Source: Acidobacteriota bacterium (GTDB taxonomy: Bacteria > Acidobacteriota > Terriglobia > Terriglobales > Acidobacteriaceae). From it: a stretch of 64,000 nucleotides of DNA. Location: contig QIAU01000120.1 of the NCBI GenBank assembly GCA_003225055.1, forward strand, positions 1 through 64,000. Reading direction: 5' to 3'. Both the position numbers and the translations under genes were made by a program. The notes under the pieces were generated by a model that worked only from the letters and a program-made list of their open reading frames with translations, was not told the origin of the DNA and did no database searches. This document shows, piece after piece, positions 9,143-16,494 of this stretch; within the stretch, counting starts at the first letter, position 1; each line of letters opens with the position of its first letter.

Positions 9143-10255
9143 TCACAGTGTCCGCTTGAACAATGGGACCGCGATGCTGAAAGTCACTACCGCGAAGATC
9201 GACAGGTAGATCATGTCGGGCCAGATGGCGGCCAGGCCGGTTTCTTTCAGCAGGAGCGCTTTAAACCCGTGGACGGCGTAGGTGAAGGGGTCGCCTTTAG
9301 CGATGACTCTTAGCCAGAGGGGAAAGGCCTGGATCGGATAGATCGAGCCGCTGGGGAAAAACAGCAGCGTGTTCAGGATTCCAAAAATGGCACGTGGGAC
9401 CAACGGGTCTTCGACGCGGACCATAAGAAGAAACATCATGGTGTTGAAGGCCAGCGAGGTCAGCAGGATCATCAGCGCGAGGCCGAAGACGATGAAGGGA
9501 TCGAAAATGGTGCTCACCCCGGCTAACAGCGATCCGATTATCGTGATGACCACGCCCGTTAACACGGCCTTGATGGCCCCGGCCACGTTTAAGCCCACCA
9601 CCAACTCAGTCTTGGTAATGGGTGTCACCAGGTAGCCTTCGTGCACGCCGCGGGCTTTGTCATCTATGTACAACATGCCTCCACCGATCATCACGGAGAC
9701 GAACATGGCCAGTGTGATCGAGCCGGGGAGCAGATATTTCATGTACTCGATGTAGGGATACAGTTCGACGATGTCCAATACCGTTTTCTGCAGGATACGC
9801 GGCTCGACGTTGGGCTCATTCAGAGCGCTGGTCAGCTCGGTCATTTCTGACTGGAGCGTGGAACTCATAAAATTATCCGAGTTGTCCACTACGAGGGCGA
9901 TGCGGGGATGGTTTTCCTCGTAGACACGCCGGGAATACTGCGGCGGGATTACCACCGCACCCTGGATTTTTCCGTTTCGCACGTCCTCCATTGCCTGCTT
10001 GTCGTTGTCGTAGTAGACGGGCTCGAAGGTGCGAATGTTGGCATGAACGGAATCGAAGGCTTCACGAACCTTTAAAGCCTGGGTGCCGCCGTCCTGATCA
10101 ACTACTCCCAGCTTTGCGTCACGAATTTTTCCACCAAATGCATTTCCCAGCACGATGAGCTGCACCAGGGGAAAAATCATCGCTACCAACATCAGGGCGG
10201 GTGAGCGGAAGAACTTGCGCATTTCTCGCTCGATAATGGCCAGCATGCGGTTCAT
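9143..10255 (-). CDS. ABC-2 type transporter permease
   Basis: A 370-residue ABC-2 membrane protein of the YhhJ/YbhR type. One transmembrane helix near residues 18-38 is followed by a large periplasmic domain (to about residue 170), then five C-terminal helices (ITLAMFVSVMIGGGMLYI, AVLTGVVITIIGSLLAGV, IVFGLALMILLTSLAF, and so on). GDPFTYAVHGFKALLL near residue 330 is the usual ABC-2 signature. It is the last gene of the four-gene operon and overlaps the ATPase gene by 4 nt. With the HlyD adaptor it should form an efflux pump; the substrate is unknown. Confidence 0.92.
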   Translation of the reverse strand: MNRMLAIIEREMRKFFRSPALMLVAMIFPLVQLIVLGNAFGGKIRDAKLGVVDQDGGTQALKVREAFDSVHANIRTFEPVYYDNDKQAMEDVRNGKIQGAVVIPPQYSRRVYEENHPRIALVVDNSDNFMSSTLQSEMTELTSALNEPNVEPRILQKTVLDIVELYPYIEYMKYLLPGSITLAMFVSVMIGGGMLYIDDKARGVHEGYLVTPITKTELVVGLNVAGAIKAVLTGVVITIIGSLLAGVSTIFDPFIVFGLALMILLTSLAFNTMMFLLMVRVEDPLVPRAIFGILNTLLFFPSGSIYPIQAFPLWLRVIAKGDPFTYAVHGFKALLLKETGLAAIWPDMIYLSIFAVVTFSIAVPLFKRTL

Positions 10256-11340
10256 GGCTGCATCCCCGGGCGTGGCGGCATGACGAACCCAAGCGGCTTA
10301 ACCAGCTCGTCGCGGAGTTGCCGCCCCGTGTAATGGACGAATACGTCGTCTAAGGTGGTGTTCTGCACGGTAAGCGACCGGATGCGGACCCCGCTACGCA
10401 CGGACATTTCCACCAATTCCGTCGTGGTGCGCGTACCCTCGCTGGTCAGGACGCGATACATGGCCGCGCCTTCGGACTGGACGGAGGTCACCTCGCCAAG
10501 TCCGTGCAGGCGCTGCTCCCAGTCGGCGGGGGAATTCTCGAACTGCACTTCGATTACTGTGGACCCAGGAACGCTCGATTTCAGCGCCACGGGAGTGTCG
10601 AGCGCGACGAGCCTGCCATGATCAACGATGGCAATCCGGTCGCACAGACGGTCGGCTTCGTCCATGTAATGGGTGGTGAGCAGAATGGTCAGCTGGCGAT
10701 GGCTCCTGATGTTGGTGAGCATCTCCCAGACCGCCACGCGCGACACCGGATCGAGGCCCGTGGTCGGCTCGTCGAGGAAGAAAATTGTGGGGCTGTGGAC
10801 GAGGCCACGGGCGATTTCCAAACGGCGGCGCATGCCGCCGGAAAGGGCTTTCGTCTGGGCGCCGCGCCATTTGGTGAGATCGACGATTTGCAACAATTCA
10901 TCAATCGCTTGCTTACGCTCGTGGCCCGGGACATCGTAGAGCTTGGCGTAGATGTTCAGGTTTTCTTCCACGGTCAGGTCCAGATCGCTGGTCAGTGCTT
11001 GCGGGATAACTCCGATTACGCGGCGTACTTTGTCGGGCTCTCGTGCCACGTCGTGGCCGGAAATGCGGGCGTGGCCTGCGGTGATGGGGATCAACGTCGT
11101 CATCATGCGGATGAGGGTGGACTTGCCGGCGCCGTTGGGACCAAGCAGACCGAAAATCTCGCCGTCAGCGACGCTGAAGCAAATGCCGTCTACGGCCGTG
11201 AAGTCTCCATACTTCTTGACAATGTGATCCACTTCAATGGCTTTGGCGGCTGGTCCACCATGGTCCGGACAGGCGAGGGCCGCTGTCCCTACGTTGCCGG
11301 TGTTACCGCCATTGCCGGATTTAGGGTCGCTCATCATCAC
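10252..11340 (-). CDS. ABC transporter ATP-binding protein (drug-efflux type)
   Basis: A 362-residue ATPase with Walker A GPNGAGKST, Q-loop, signature LSGGMRRRLEIARG, Walker B IFFLDEPTTGLDP and the switch His in LLTTHYMDEADRLCD. The C-terminal about 90 residues match the DUF4162-type extension of DrrA/YbhF-like exporters. About 33 residues precede the conserved domain and include a glycine/asparagine-rich start, so the true start could be slightly inside. It overlaps both neighbours by 4 nt. It powers the ABC-2 permease encoded downstream. Confidence 0.93.
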   Translation of the reverse strand: MMMSDPKSGNGGNTGNVGTAALACPDHGGPAAKAIEVDHIVKKYGDFTAVDGICFSVADGEIFGLLGPNGAGKSTLIRMMTTLIPITAGHARISGHDVAREPDKVRRVIGVIPQALTSDLDLTVEENLNIYAKLYDVPGHERKQAIDELLQIVDLTKWRGAQTKALSGGMRRRLEIARGLVHSPTIFFLDEPTTGLDPVSRVAVWEMLTNIRSHRQLTILLTTHYMDEADRLCDRIAIVDHGRLVALDTPVALKSSVPGSTVIEVQFENSPADWEQRLHGLGEVTSVQSEGAAMYRVLTSEGTRTTTELVEMSVRSGVRIRSLTVQNTTLDDVFVHYTGRQLRDELVKPLGFVMPPRPGMQP

Positions 11341-12431
11341 TTCCCCGCTGAGGCTTCCTGGCTGATGTGGTGTCCTTTGATCTGGTCGGAGGAGACCAGC
11401 ACTTCGGCGGTCATGCCGGGGACGTAGGCGCCCTTGGGATTGTCGAGGCGCACCTTCAGAACGATGGTCTTAATGTCACGCTTGCGCCGGCTGACGTCCC
11501 GCTGGGTAGCGAAATCGGCTTCGGCGGCTTTGAAGAACACTTTGCCGCTGGTAAGGGTGCCGCCGGGCAAGCGGACCCGCAGGGTGTCGCCTAAGCCGAT
11601 CTGATCGGCATAGGTTTCAGGGATAGCGGCGCGCGCCCAGGTGTCGCTCAAGTCCACGATGGTTACGATGGGCTGGCCGGGATTGAGAACTTCGCCTTCA
11701 CGAGCGGCGCGCACGGATACGGTTCCGGTCACAGGGGCGTAGATTTTCGTGTAGCCGAGGCGGACTTCCGCTTCTTTCATCTGGGCCTCGGCATTGGCGA
11801 GCTGGCCGCGCGTGGAGGCCACAGTGCTTTGGGCAGCACTGGCCTGATGAGTGCGGGCGACGGCCGCTGCCAGATCCGCCTGGGCTGCGTTGACCTGATC
11901 TTTAAGGGCCTGCACGCTGGCCTGCTGGGCCCTGAGAGTGGCCTCCGCCTGCACACGCTCTTGGTCCGACGCGATTCCAGCCTTGGCCAATTCAATGAGG
12001 CGGCGGCTGTCGCTTTCCACGCGTTGCAGGGTGGCTTCTGCCTGCGCGAGTTGGGCCCTGACCGATTGCAGGCGGGCTTGCGCGTTCAGGACGTCGCTCG
12101 AAGTCGAACCCTTGGTGGAGCGCTCAGTGTACTGGGTCTCGTCCACCTTGTAGCGCAGGCTGGCAATGGTGGCGGCCGCGGCACGCTCCTGGGCTTCCAG
12201 CTCCGAGGGATCCAGGATGGCGATCAAGTCGCCCACTCTTACCTGCGTGCCTTCGTCAACCAACAATTTCTGGATACGCCCTTGGATCTGCGGGCTGACG
12301 ATCACCTGGTTGGAATCCACGGTGCCGATCAGCACGAGATCGCGGCTGTGGTCGGTCGAGAACCAGTAGTAGGCCAGCGAGATCAACGTGACGATGCCGA
12401 GGAGGATGAATACTCTGCTGCGGGCGCTCAC
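11337..12431 (-). CDS. HlyD family periplasmic adaptor
   Basis: A 364-residue membrane fusion protein: an N-terminal anchor (residues about 7-22, VFILLGIVTLISLAYYW), split biotinyl-lipoyl halves (VIVSPQIQGRIQKLLVDEG and IYAPVTGTVSVRAAREGEV), and a long alanine/glutamine-rich helical hairpin between them (about residues 85-215). The beta-barrel domain ends with VPGMTAEVLVSSDQIKG. It bridges the inner-membrane ABC exporter to an outer-membrane channel; no TolC-type gene lies nearby, so a channel encoded elsewhere must serve. It overlaps both neighbours by 4 nt. Confidence 0.92.
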   Translation of the reverse strand: MSARSRVFILLGIVTLISLAYYWFSTDHSRDLVLIGTVDSNQVIVSPQIQGRIQKLLVDEGTQVRVGDLIAILDPSELEAQERAAAATIASLRYKVDETQYTERSTKGSTSSDVLNAQARLQSVRAQLAQAEATLQRVESDSRRLIELAKAGIASDQERVQAEATLRAQQASVQALKDQVNAAQADLAAAVARTHQASAAQSTVASTRGQLANAEAQMKEAEVRLGYTKIYAPVTGTVSVRAAREGEVLNPGQPIVTIVDLSDTWARAAIPETYADQIGLGDTLRVRLPGGTLTSGKVFFKAAEADFATQRDVSRRKRDIKTIVLKVRLDNPKGAYVPGMTAEVLVSSDQIKGHHISQEASAGK

Positions 12432-13105
12432 TTGCGTTCTCCTTCAGCGCTAGGGCTCGCGTTACGAAACAAGGCAGCGGAAACGAAATCCAGCACAGCA
12501 GCGCGACGAGCCGCGATGCGCTCCGGCGATAGCGGGTCCAAGCCGGTCACCGTTTTCATCAGGGGAGCGCTGGTGAAGTAGAAGACGACGAGCGCGACCA
12601 TCGAGGGGACGAACTGCACGGGGTCCACGGGGCGAAACTCGCCCGAGGCGCTGCCAGCACGGATGACCTCTCCCAATTTGATAAAAAGGGGCTGAAAGTA
12701 GCGCCTGGCAATGCGCTCAAGATGCGCGGAAGTGTGACCGGCGCGCATCATCTCCCTTTGCACCAGGTCGCGATTCAAGGGATGTCCGGCAATGAAATCA
12801 AAATACTCGCCTACGTAAGTGCGCATCTTTTCGCCCGGCGGCAGGTCGCGATCCAAGACAGCCGTCATGTGAGTACTGAGCTGGCGGAAAGCATGATCCA
12901 TGGCGGCGCCGTAAAGCGTCTGCTTGTCTTTGAAGTAATAATAGAGAAGCGCCTTGTTGACGCCGGCGCTACGGGCGATAGCGTCGGTGCGCGCGCCGGC
13001 GATGCCGTGGTGGGCGAATTCCTGGATGGCTGCTTGCAGAATGGCGGCACGCGTCTGCTGGGGCCGGCGGCGGAAACCTAAACCAGATTTGACCGGCGTA
13101 GCCAT
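12428..13105 (-). CDS. TetR/AcrR family transcriptional regulator
   Basis: A 225-residue one-component repressor. The N-terminal helix-turn-helix spans about residues 15-60 (TRAAILQAAIQEFAHHGIAGARTDAIA, ALLYYYFKDKQTLYGA), and the ligand-binding part is a TetR C-terminal domain. It is the first gene of the efflux operon, with its stop overlapping the adaptor start by 4 nt, so autoregulation of the whole pump operon is likely. A pseudo-palindrome lies 7 nt upstream of its ATG. Confidence 0.93.
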   Translation of the reverse strand: MATPVKSGLGFRRRPQQTRAAILQAAIQEFAHHGIAGARTDAIARSAGVNKALLYYYFKDKQTLYGAAMDHAFRQLSTHMTAVLDRDLPPGEKMRTYVGEYFDFIAGHPLNRDLVQREMMRAGHTSAHLERIARRYFQPLFIKLGEVIRAGSASGEFRPVDPVQFVPSMVALVVFYFTSAPLMKTVTGLDPLSPERIAARRAAVLDFVSAALFRNASPSAEGERK

Positions 13106-13111
13106 CTAATT

Positions 13112-13127
13112 AATTAACCAGTTAGTT
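13112..13127 (-). promoter_or_regulatory. Likely TetR operator
   Basis: AATTAACCAGTTAGTT is a pseudo-palindrome: 12 of its 16 positions match its own reverse complement (AAYTAACYRGTTARTT). It lies in an AT-rich island just 7 nt upstream of the tetR ATG, where binding would block the operon promoter or early elongation. The role is inferred from position and symmetry. Confidence 0.55.
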
Positions 13128-13209
13128 ATATTTATTGTAGCACATGCGCTGGGACGCTTTTCTTTTCGATCTGGCCAACCGGACTTTGCCCGAGCCAGGC
13201 GGGCAGGTA

Positions 13210-13246
13210 GTGCACGCAGGTTCTTCGGGGGGCTGAATGACGACAT
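13210..13246 (+). repeat. Dispersed palindromic repeat, family A (short form)
   Basis: GTGCACGCAGGTTCTTCGG followed by GGGGCTGAATGACGACATG. The left part matches the copy at 6703 except for one base; the centre is shorter than in other copies. It lies between alr and the tetR promoter. Confidence 0.5.
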
Positions 13247-13259
13247 GCGCGAACGCGGC

Positions 13260-14522
13260 CTAGTTGTTGTAGCGTCTTGGTACGCGTTTGGAAATTGCGC
13301 AGAGGATCTCGTAAGGGATAGTACTGGCCAACTCAGCGTGCTCGCGGGCGTCGACGTTCAGCCCGTCGGAGGAGCCGAGGAGAATCACTTCATCGCCGAC
13401 CTCAACGCCGGGGATTCCGGTGATGTCGGCCAAGGTTAAATCCATCGAAATTCGGCCGACGATCGGAGCGTAATGCTCGCGCACGATGACACGGCCGCGA
13501 TTCGAAAGGCCGCGATTCAGACCGTCGGCGTAGCCAACGGGTAAAACCGCAACGCGGGTCGGGCCCTTGGTCACGTAGGTGCCCCCATATCCCAAAGCAT
13601 GGTTCGAACCAACGTCACGTATCGCAAGAATTCGCGTCTTCCAGGTGAGAACGGGTTTAACGGCCAGACGCCACTTGCCACCGCTGACCTCCCTTCCCGC
13701 GCGTTGAAAGGGGAGATAGTAGCCGTAGAGGGCGAGGCCGGGCCTGACCAGGTTGTTCCACGACTGCCGGCGGGAAATGGCGGCCGAGGTATTGGCCACG
13801 TGATTGAGCGTGGGCTCAAGACCGGCGTTTCGCACGACGCGGCGGGCTTCGTCGAAGCGCTTCATCTGTTCTTCTGCGGAAGGCGCGTCGAGGACTTCGG
13901 AGGATGCGAGGTGGGTGGACAATCCTTCGAGAGAAAGGTGGTGTGCATTCGTGAGCAGCGAGCAAATCGCGGGCAAGTCTTCCAAGGCGGCTCCAAGGCG
14001 GCCCATGCCCGTGTCAACCTTCAGGTGCACCGGATGCCGGGAGACGCCCAGCAGGGCCGCTGCTCTGTCGAGCGACTCGATTTGCCAGGGCTCCCAAACC
14101 GTGGGAGTCAAATCAAGGCGAACGATTTCTTCCTCTTCTCCCCGCCAGAAGCCGGTCATGAGCAGAATCCGAATTTTGACTTCGGCTTCGCGGAGAGGAA
14201 TGGCTTCGTCCAACGAAGTCACGCCGAGCCACTTGGCGCCTTCGGCTTCCAATGCCAGCGAGCATTCCACCGCGCCATGGCCGTAGGCGTCAGCTTTGAC
14301 AACGGCGCAAACGTTTACCGCGGGGCCCACGTGCTGCTGCACGATGCGAAAGTTCTGCCGCAAAAAAGAGAGCGAAACCTCGGCCCAGGTCGGCCGGGTT
14401 GCGCTGCGGATGAGTTTCCCTGTGGTGATTGTGGCCACTGTTTTGATTATATCGGCCACGCGACTCACCGCGAATGTTACCTGGGTGCTAGTCGGAAAAA
14501 ATCTAATTTCGCGAGAGCACAA
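13260..14522 (-). CDS. alr: Alanine racemase
   Basis: Fold-type III PLP enzyme that makes D-alanine for peptidoglycan. The PLP-lysine motif AVVKADAYGHG lies near residue 83, the catalytic Tyr region GYGGTYV near 310 and GRISMDLTLADI near 350. The frame opens with ATG at 14522 (420 residues), which overlaps the tonB stop by 20 nt. About 40 N-terminal residues precede the conserved RPTWAEVSL, so an internal GTG at 14459 or 14438 would give a more typical length; I cannot decide from ribosome sites. It is the last gene of the minus-strand envelope group. Confidence 0.92.
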   Translation of the reverse strand: MCSREIRFFPTSTQVTFAVSRVADIIKTVATITTGKLIRSATRPTWAEVSLSFLRQNFRIVQQHVGPAVNVCAVVKADAYGHGAVECSLALEAEGAKWLGVTSLDEAIPLREAEVKIRILLMTGFWRGEEEEIVRLDLTPTVWEPWQIESLDRAAALLGVSRHPVHLKVDTGMGRLGAALEDLPAICSLLTNAHHLSLEGLSTHLASSEVLDAPSAEEQMKRFDEARRVVRNAGLEPTLNHVANTSAAISRRQSWNNLVRPGLALYGYYLPFQRAGREVSGGKWRLAVKPVLTWKTRILAIRDVGSNHALGYGGTYVTKGPTRVAVLPVGYADGLNRGLSNRGRVIVREHYAPIVGRISMDLTLADITGIPGVEVGDEVILLGSSDGLNVDAREHAELASTIPYEILCAISKRVPRRYNN

Positions 14523-15228
14523 AGTTGATTGTGATTTGGGTCTCTACTTCGACCGGCTCCCCGTTAAGGATGTAGGGACGGTAGCGCCAGTGGCGAACGG
14601 CCTCGACTGCGGCCGACACCAGCATGGGATGGCCACTGAGCACCTCGAGGTTCTGGATCGTGCCGCTCTTGCCGATGATGGCCTGCAGTTGCACCGTTCC
14701 CTGGATGCGGGCGGCTTTGGCCAATGGCGGATAGAGAGGCTGGACGCGATGAATCAGTAAGCCTTCCATCATGACTGAAACCCGCTGAGGCGGCCGAACG
14801 GAGGGCCGGATGGGGATGACGCCTCGATTGGCCGGGCCGAAAATAAAGTTTAGGACTCCATTGGCGTCTCCAACTGGTCCGGTTGCGCCTTCCACTGTGG
14901 GCAGGCCATTGGGAATAGGGACTACCCCGTGGTCGTCCATTACTGGAATTCCGCGCGGGATCCAGCGCGGGGCCTCGAAGGCGTGCCCTGCAAAATTGCT
15001 TGTGGCGGCCGCTGGTGAATGTGTGGGGGACGTTACGGGCGGGTTTCCGGACGGGACCGGCAGTGAGATGATACGAGGGAGGAGTTTCAGCGTCGGCAGT
15101 CCTTCCGTATAGAAGAGTGGCAAGATCAGCAGCAGCGCGACGGCGGTTGATTGCACGAGGAAGGAAAACACTGTTGTCCATTTTCGCCGCGAAGGGTTGG
15201 GCCGGTTTAATATGGTGTTCGCGAACAT
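14503..15228 (-). CDS. TonB family energy-transducing protein
   Basis: A 241-residue protein with an N-terminal transmembrane helix (about residues 20-40, VFSFLVQSTAVALLLILPL), a proline-rich spacer (residues about 50-130), and a C-terminal TonB domain (about 155-241: PLYPPLAKAARIQGTVQLQ, AVRHWRYRPYILNGEPVEV). TonB proteins couple the proton motive force from ExbBD to outer-membrane receptors; no exbBD is in the window. The Oar-type receptor at 37.7 kb is one possible client, but that is inference. Its stop region overlaps the possible alr start by 20 nt. Confidence 0.85.
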   Translation of the reverse strand: MFANTILNRPNPSRRKWTTVFSFLVQSTAVALLLILPLFYTEGLPTLKLLPRIISLPVPSGNPPVTSPTHSPAAATSNFAGHAFEAPRWIPRGIPVMDDHGVVPIPNGLPTVEGATGPVGDANGVLNFIFGPANRGVIPIRPSVRPPQRVSVMMEGLLIHRVQPLYPPLAKAARIQGTVQLQAIIGKSGTIQNLEVLSGHPMLVSAAVEAVRHWRYRPYILNGEPVEVETQITINFVLSRN

Positions 15229-15550
15229 GGTGTCCTCCTGCGCCGAGGGTTAAGAGCACCGTTTTTTCGGCGCGCGCGTGTGTCGTCCCTGCGAGACTGG
15301 TTTCAATTTGATTTCCAACCAGACCCCGGGCTGAAGCGCCCTGCTATTTTCACGACACTCCTCCGGGGTTGCTCCTGAGCAGCTCTAGGAGCCGGCCCAC
15401 GGAAATTCAGGTGCAGATTGAAGAGCTGCCCTCCTTAAAAACTATTGGCGCTTTCCCCAGCTACTCATAGAGACACCACAGGAACGAACTGCGCACCAGG
15501 CCGCCTAAAGCGGCCCCGGGAAACTCTATTGAGCGATGAGGTGCCCGGAA
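15229..15550. other. Intergenic region tonB / skp
   Basis: A 322-nt gap with no supportable gene. It holds an inverted repeat GCTCCT/AGGAGC with a 10-nt loop at 15371-15392, and a second one, GCCGC CTAAA GCGGC, near 15501-15515. The second lies about 40 nt past the skp stop but has no T-run, so it is at best a weak terminator. Confidence 0.5.
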
Positions 15551-16240
15551 TTACTTGGGCGGATTGCCCTGTGGTTTGGGAGCAGGGGGGGGCGCCGGCT
15601 TACTCGTGGTACCTGCAGGACGAGTGCCGCTCGGCCGCGATGCCGACGGGGCTGCGGGCACGCCAGCCTGCGCGTTGTATAGATCCACGATGGGCTTGGT
15701 GATGTCCACCGATTGATTGGCCCAGAGCACCGCGCCGTCGGGCCACGGTTTGGAAATATCGATAATTAATCCGAGGCCGTTGTCCTTGGCGTACTTGTCG
15801 ATTACCGGACCCAGTTTCTGCAGAATCTTCTGGGCGATCTCGTTCTGCTGTCCCACGAAGTCATTCTGCGCGTCTTCCTGCTTGCGGCTCAGCACCTTTT
15901 GTTTGGTTTCGATCTGGCGAACGAGGCCGGCGCGCGCTTCTTCGTTCATCTTGGAACCTTGGGCATCGAGCTGCTTTTTGAGTTGGTCGATTTCATCATT
16001 GAGAGACTTCAGCTCATTGCGCGTGGGTTCGAATTTCTTGCCGAGCGCCTCAAATTCCTTTTGCCCCTCGTTGGTGGCGAGAATACAGTCTTGGACGCTG
16101 ATAACACCTAGCTTCGTGGGTCCCGGAGCGGTCGTGGTAGGGGCGACGGGACTAGCGGCAGCATTATCAGTTTGGGCCAGAGTGGCCATGGGCAGGGCGA
16201 ACGTCACGGCCATGATGATTCGCACAATCTTGCTGTTCAT
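15551..16240 (-). CDS. OmpH/Skp family periplasmic chaperone
   Basis: A 229-residue protein with a Sec signal peptide (MNSKIVRIIMAVTFALPMATLAQ, cleavage probably after LAQ). The middle, about residues 75-150, is a charged coiled coil with many Lys/Glu/Gln residues (NELKSLNDEIDQLKKQLD) as in the Skp tentacles. The C-terminal about 35 residues are proline/serine/threonine-rich and longer than in E. coli Skp. Skp holds unfolded outer-membrane proteins for delivery to BamA, whose gene lies directly upstream, the standard arrangement. Confidence 0.88.
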   Translation of the reverse strand: MNSKIVRIIMAVTFALPMATLAQTDNAAASPVAPTTTAPGPTKLGVISVQDCILATNEGQKEFEALGKKFEPTRNELKSLNDEIDQLKKQLDAQGSKMNEEARAGLVRQIETKQKVLSRKQEDAQNDFVGQQNEIAQKILQKLGPVIDKYAKDNGLGLIIDISKPWPDGAVLWANQSVDITKPIVDLYNAQAGVPAAPSASRPSGTRPAGTTSKPAPPPAPKPQGNPPK

Positions 16241-16494
16241 TGGATCGCTTGGACTCCTTGAGAATGTTTCGGGATTCTCAGAACCTATTCCCAGTCCTTA
16301 CTGGGTTACGAGCTCCGGGTCAAACCGGACCCTCATAATTTGAGGCAGGGGGGCCGGGTCTCCCAGTTCCTCACACCGAACCGGAACGCGTACTGATCAC
16401 CCGACCGGATGATCATTCTTCATGGTGCGGGTGCGTTCATTATAGGAGGGTTATCGACTTAGCGTCAAACCAGGCGGCGGTCGCAATCGACTGG

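Noticed and set aside
9369-9850. Plus-strand frames opposite the ABC permease
   Set aside because: Antisense shadows of a well-supported transmembrane protein.
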